64,000 bases of DNA from Lachnoclostridium sp. An118. GTDB lineage: Bacteria > Bacillota > Clostridia > Lachnospirales > Lachnospiraceae. Position numbers and translations under genes: made by a program. The stretch lies in assembly GCF_002160985.1 (NCBI RefSeq), contig NZ_NFLQ01000014.1:1-64000 (forward strand), read 5' to 3'. How positions within the stretch are numbered: the stretch's first letter is position 1; the number at the start of each line of letters is the position of its first letter. Below are positions 61,297 through 64,000 of the stretch, piece by piece. A model generated the notes under the pieces. It ran no database searches and was not told where the DNA came from. It saw only the letters and a program-made list of their open reading frames with translations.

Positions 61297-61965
61297 ATGA
61301 TAAAATACAACGGGAAAATGTGGGAGGGCGCAGTGTTTGACCTGGACGGGACCATCCTGGACTCCATGTGGATCTGGGAGAGCGTGGACGGCAGGTTCCT
61401 GACCCGGCACGGGCTTCCCATTGAGGAGAGTTATCTGAAAGCGCTGACCAATATGAATTTCCCCCAGGCAGCTGCCTACACAAAGAAGCGGTATGCCATG
61501 GAGGAGAGCGAGGCGGCCATCATGGAGGAGTGGTTTGCCCTGGCAAGAGGAATGTACGAGCGGGAGATCGGGCTTAAGCCTCACGCTGCGGAGTACCTGG
61601 AATATCTCCACAGAGTGGGAGTGAAGATTGCCGCGGCCACATCCTCGGAGCCGGTCCTCTTTGAGGCGGCCTTGAAAAATAACGGCATTTACGATTATTT
61701 TCATGCCTTTGCCCTGTCCTCGGAGACGCCCCACGGCAAAGACACGCCGGAGGTGTACTGCCTGGCGGCAGAGCGGCTGGGAACGAAGCCGGGCAGCAGC
61801 ATCGTATTTGAGGATATCCTGAAGGGGATACAGAATGCCAGAGAGGCGGGATTTTACACCGTGGCCGTGGAGGATAAGTCTGCTGCGGAGGAGATGGAGC
61901 TGATCCGGGCAGAGGCGGATGTGTACATTACAGACTACAGGCAGATGAAGGAGATAGAGAAATGA
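61297..61965 (+). CDS. HAD-family phosphatase in the thiamine cluster
   Basis: A 222-residue HAD hydrolase of the beta-phosphoglucomutase-like subgroup. D15 and D17 in VFDLDGTILDSM are the nucleophile and acid, TSSEP (~115) is motif II and IVFEDILKGIQNA (~165) supplies the metal site. It sits between thiE and thiD and overlaps thiD by 4 bases, so a role in the same pathway is likely, for example removing phosphate from a thiamine precursor or thiamine phosphate. Sequence alone does not name the substrate. Confidence 0.88.
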   Translation: MIKYNGKMWEGAVFDLDGTILDSMWIWESVDGRFLTRHGLPIEESYLKALTNMNFPQAAAYTKKRYAMEESEAAIMEEWFALARGMYEREIGLKPHAAEYLEYLHRVGVKIAAATSSEPVLFEAALKNNGIYDYFHAFALSSETPHGKDTPEVYCLAAERLGTKPGSSIVFEDILKGIQNAREAGFYTVAVEDKSAAEEMELIRAEADVYITDYRQMKEIEK

Positions 61966-62762
61966 AGAGGAAATGTGTACTCACCATAGCCGGGAGTGAC
62001 TGCAGCGGCGGCGCGGGCATCCAGGCGGACATGAAGACAATGCAGGCAAACGGGGTGTACGCCATGAGCGCGGTGACGGCCCTGACAGCCCAGAATACCA
62101 CCGGCGTGTACGGGATCATGGAGTCCTCGCCGGAGTTCCTTGAGAGTCAGCTTCACTGCATTTTTACAGATATTTTCCCGGACGCGGTGAAGATCGGCAT
62201 GGTCTCCTCCGCCCCCCTCATCCGGGTGATCGGGGACAGCCTGACAAAGTGGAAGGCCTCGAATATCGTGGTGGATCCGGTGATGGTCTCCACGAGCGGC
62301 AGCCGGCTCCTCCGGGAGGATGCCCAGGCGGCCCTCATGGAGAGGCTCCTGCCCCTGGCGTCCGTGATCACCCCCAACATCCCGGAGGCGGAGGTGCTGA
62401 CAGGCAGGTCCATCACTGGCGAGGCACAGATGGAGGAGGCGGCCAGGAGGCTGGGAGAGATGTATCCCGGAGCGGTGCTGATCAAGGGAGGACATCAGGT
62501 CAGCGATGCCAACGACCTGCTGTATGACAGGGGACGGCTGGTCTGGCTGCGGGGAGAGCGCATCGACAACCCCAACACCCACGGGACCGGCTGTACTCTC
62601 TCCTCCGCCATCGCCAGCAACCTGGCGAAGGGCTTTCCCATGGAGGAGAGCATCCGCAGGGCAAAGGTCTATATCTCCGGAGCCCTGCGCGCCGGACTTG
62701 ACCTGGGCCGGGGAAGCGGCCCCATGGACCACGGCTACGCGATCCCGGAGACGGACTTTTAG
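61962..62762 (+). CDS. thiD: Hydroxymethylpyrimidine (phosphate) kinase
   Basis: A 266-residue ribokinase-fold enzyme that phosphorylates HMP and HMP-phosphate. It shows TIAGSDCSGGAGIQADMKT (~6-24), NGVYAMSAVTALTAQNT (~28-44), VVDPVMVSTSG (~104) and NTHGTGCTLSSAIASNLAKG (~205) with the anion-hole and catalytic Cys/Asp region. Last gene of the thiamine salvage set. ThiC and ThiG are not seen nearby, so the cluster points to salvage. Confidence 0.95.
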   Translation: MKRKCVLTIAGSDCSGGAGIQADMKTMQANGVYAMSAVTALTAQNTTGVYGIMESSPEFLESQLHCIFTDIFPDAVKIGMVSSAPLIRVIGDSLTKWKASNIVVDPVMVSTSGSRLLREDAQAALMERLLPLASVITPNIPEAEVLTGRSITGEAQMEEAARRLGEMYPGAVLIKGGHQVSDANDLLYDRGRLVWLRGERIDNPNTHGTGCTLSSAIASNLAKGFPMEESIRRAKVYISGALRAGLDLGRGSGPMDHGYAIPETDF

Positions 62763-62786
62763 CCGGGGCGGAAAGAGAAGGTGGAT

Positions 62787-63686
62787 ATGAAAAAGAAAAA
62801 AAGATGGAGAAAGCGCTGGAGAGTCATGGGGAGGGCGCTCCACATGGAGATACGGGAGCATAAGAGCTCCTTTATGGTCTATGTGGTCCTGAGGGCCCTC
62901 GTCATCATCATGATGGTCCTGCAGATCTTAAACCGCAATTTTGAGAATGTGTTCCTGTGCGCGCTGACCCTGGCACTGCTCATCGTGCCCAGCTTCATAC
63001 AGGTGAACCTGAAGATCGAGCTGCCCACCGGTCTGGAGATCATACTCCTGCTCTTTATATTTGCGGCGGAGATATTGGGGGAGATACAGGCCTACTACAT
63101 ACGCATCCCCCAGTGGGACACAGCTCTCCACACGGTGAACGGCTTCCTGATGGCGGCCATCGGCTTTTCCCTTGTGGACATACTGAACCGGAATAAGAGG
63201 TTTTCCATCCAGCTCTCACCGGTCTTTGTGTCCATAGTGGCCTTCTGCTTTTCCATGACCATCGGCGTGGTGTGGGAGTTCTTTGAGTTTGCTATGGACA
63301 AGCTCTTTCTGCTGGACATGCAGAAGGATACCGTGCTGCATACCATCAGTACGGTGATGCTGGATCCCACAGGCGGCAATCACACCGTCATCATCCGGGA
63401 TATCACGGATGCGGCGGTGAACGGGGAAAGCCTGGGCCTTGGCGGGTATCTGGATATCGGCCTCAACGACACCATGGAGGACCTGTTTGTCAATTTTGTC
63501 GGCGCTGTGGTCTTCTCTGTCATAGGCTACTTCTATGTGAAGAAAAGAGGGCAGGGGAAATTTGCCTCCCGCCTGATCCCAAGACCCAAGGAGGCGGAGC
63601 GTGATTTCCTGGAAAAAGCTATGGAGGAGGCGGAGAAAAAGCCGGAGGATGGTCCGGAAGCCGCCGCAGACACAGAAAAATCTTAA
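62787..63686 (+). CDS. Multi-pass membrane protein of unknown function
   Basis: A 299-residue protein with a very basic N-terminus, about six hydrophobic helices (~30-50, 55-70, 78-95, 112-130, 145-170, 240-258) and an acidic, charged C-terminal tail. The stretch WDTALHTVNGFLMAAIGFS followed later by GVVWEFFEFAMD resembles the DUF2238-like membrane family. It follows thiD by 24 bases and may be transcribed with it, but nothing ties it to thiamine. A GTG at 62781 is an alternative start. Confidence 0.7.
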   Translation: MKKKKRWRKRWRVMGRALHMEIREHKSSFMVYVVLRALVIIMMVLQILNRNFENVFLCALTLALLIVPSFIQVNLKIELPTGLEIILLLFIFAAEILGEIQAYYIRIPQWDTALHTVNGFLMAAIGFSLVDILNRNKRFSIQLSPVFVSIVAFCFSMTIGVVWEFFEFAMDKLFLLDMQKDTVLHTISTVMLDPTGGNHTVIIRDITDAAVNGESLGLGGYLDIGLNDTMEDLFVNFVGAVVFSVIGYFYVKKRGQGKFASRLIPRPKEAERDFLEKAMEEAEKKPEDGPEAAADTEKS

Positions 63687-63708
63687 AATTTACACAGGCT
63701 GAACAAAG

Positions 63709-63755
63709 AATCCTCACGTTTCCGACTGTATAATAAAAGTCGGAAAGTGAGGATT
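63709..63755. promoter_or_regulatory. Long inverted repeat with TATAAT in the loop
   Basis: AATCCTCACGTTTCCGACT (63709-63727) and the complementary arm 63738-63755 pair over 18 positions with one bulge. The 10-base loop GTATAATAAA contains a perfect -10 box. It may be a terminator for the upstream gene (TTTT follows) and/or an operator over the promoter of the lipoprotein gene. Confidence 0.65.
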
Positions 63756-63760
63756 TTAAT

Positions 63761-64000
63761 GTGCGGAAAAAAACAGTATTTGCAGGTTTGGCCCTGGCCC
63801 TGGCGGTAGGCTCTGCAGGATGCGGGGCGCAGGAGGAGCAGGGGCAGGAGAGCGACGGACAGGAAAGCGGGATGACAGAGGAGGAGGGACTCTATGTAGT
63901 CCTTGGGAATGACAGCGACGGGCTGGACTTTATGTATTACTACGACAACAGCGGCGTTCTCCGGGGCGAGGTCCCCATCATCGGTTACCGCAGCCACCGA
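63761..64000 (+). CDS. Lipoprotein, N-terminal part
   Basis: The frame is open to the window edge (80 codons). GTG start, then a short lipoprotein signal [21 protein letters not shown] whose lipobox ends SAGC, followed by an acidic Gln/Glu/Gly-rich linker (~22-50) and a folded-looking start ([22 protein letters not shown]). The protein would be lipid-anchored outside the membrane. Family not recognisable from this part; the gene continues beyond the window. Confidence 0.7.
   Translation, partial: MRKKTVFAGLALALAVGSAGCGAQEEQGQESDGQESGMTEEEGLYVVLGNDSDGLDFMYYYDNSGVLRGEVPIIGYRSHR

Overview
The window looks like a chromosome segment of a Gram-positive anaerobe of class Clostridia, most likely family Lachnospiraceae. 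This rests on gene content: type III glutamine synthetase, a two-gene SufC/SufB system, carboxyspermidine-route polyamine genes, Trk/Pit transporters, and strong AGGAGG-type ribosome binding sites. Tools would be needed to name a species. By eye the core chromosome is moderately GC-rich, while bases 1-12,200 and, more mildly, 22,271-31,000 are more AT-rich.

Layout. (1) 1-12,222: right-hand part of an integrated accessory element. It holds an IS1182-type transposase, a small XRE regulator divergent from a small unknown gene, a non-coding stretch with two copies of a foldable repeat, a type IIG (MmeI-like) restriction-modification enzyme, an Mrr-like nuclease, a one-helix membrane peptide plus a membrane-type GTPase, a CHC2 primase, a D5-type helicase, iteron-like repeats and a tyrosine integrase. 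It ends at the 3' part of a tRNA-like sequence, an attR-like junction. (2) 12,347-12,745: mscL with an added zinc ribbon. (3) 12,828-22,110: a divergent aminotransferase/LysR pair and an operon pxpB-pxpC-accB-accC-hydroxyacid dehydrogenase-pxpA-symporter. It resembles a split urea-carboxylase-like, biotin-dependent lactam or amide-opening system with its own transporter. (4) 22,271-31,002: a galactitol-type PTS operon with a PRD regulator, two aldolases, an aldo/keto reductase and its own HPr and Enzyme I. (5) 31,258-34,932: fructose-bisphosphate aldolase, glutamine synthetase III and a HAAS/DUF1700-like membrane protein. (6) 35,157-37,259: an IS1634-family element flanked by 71-bp direct repeats, inserted in the leader of an Asn-rich small-protein gene. 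(7) 37,700-45,178: RNA methyltransferase, XTP pyrophosphatase, phosphoesterase, seven tRNA genes, and TrkH-TrkA-Pit-DUF47. (8) 45,203-51,210: polyamine operon speA-speE-speB-carboxynorspermidine synthase-nspC behind a long leader with a terminator hairpin. (9) 51,241-54,132: an AraC gene cut by an IS91-family element and a broken Rpn-like gene. (10) 54,129-64,000: phosphoesterase, YczE-like membrane protein, AraC-sufC-sufB-flavoprotein, thiamine salvage genes thiM-thiE-HAD-thiD, a membrane protein and the start of a lipoprotein gene.

How parts fit together. The element at the left combines defence genes with replication and integration genes, as phage satellites and small integrative elements do. 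The pxp/acc operon encodes uptake, carboxylation-driven ring opening and possible downstream conversion of one nitrogen-containing substrate. The PTS operon supplies both general phosphotransfer proteins locally. The polyamine operon makes putrescine from arginine via agmatine and encodes two alternative final routes to spermidine.
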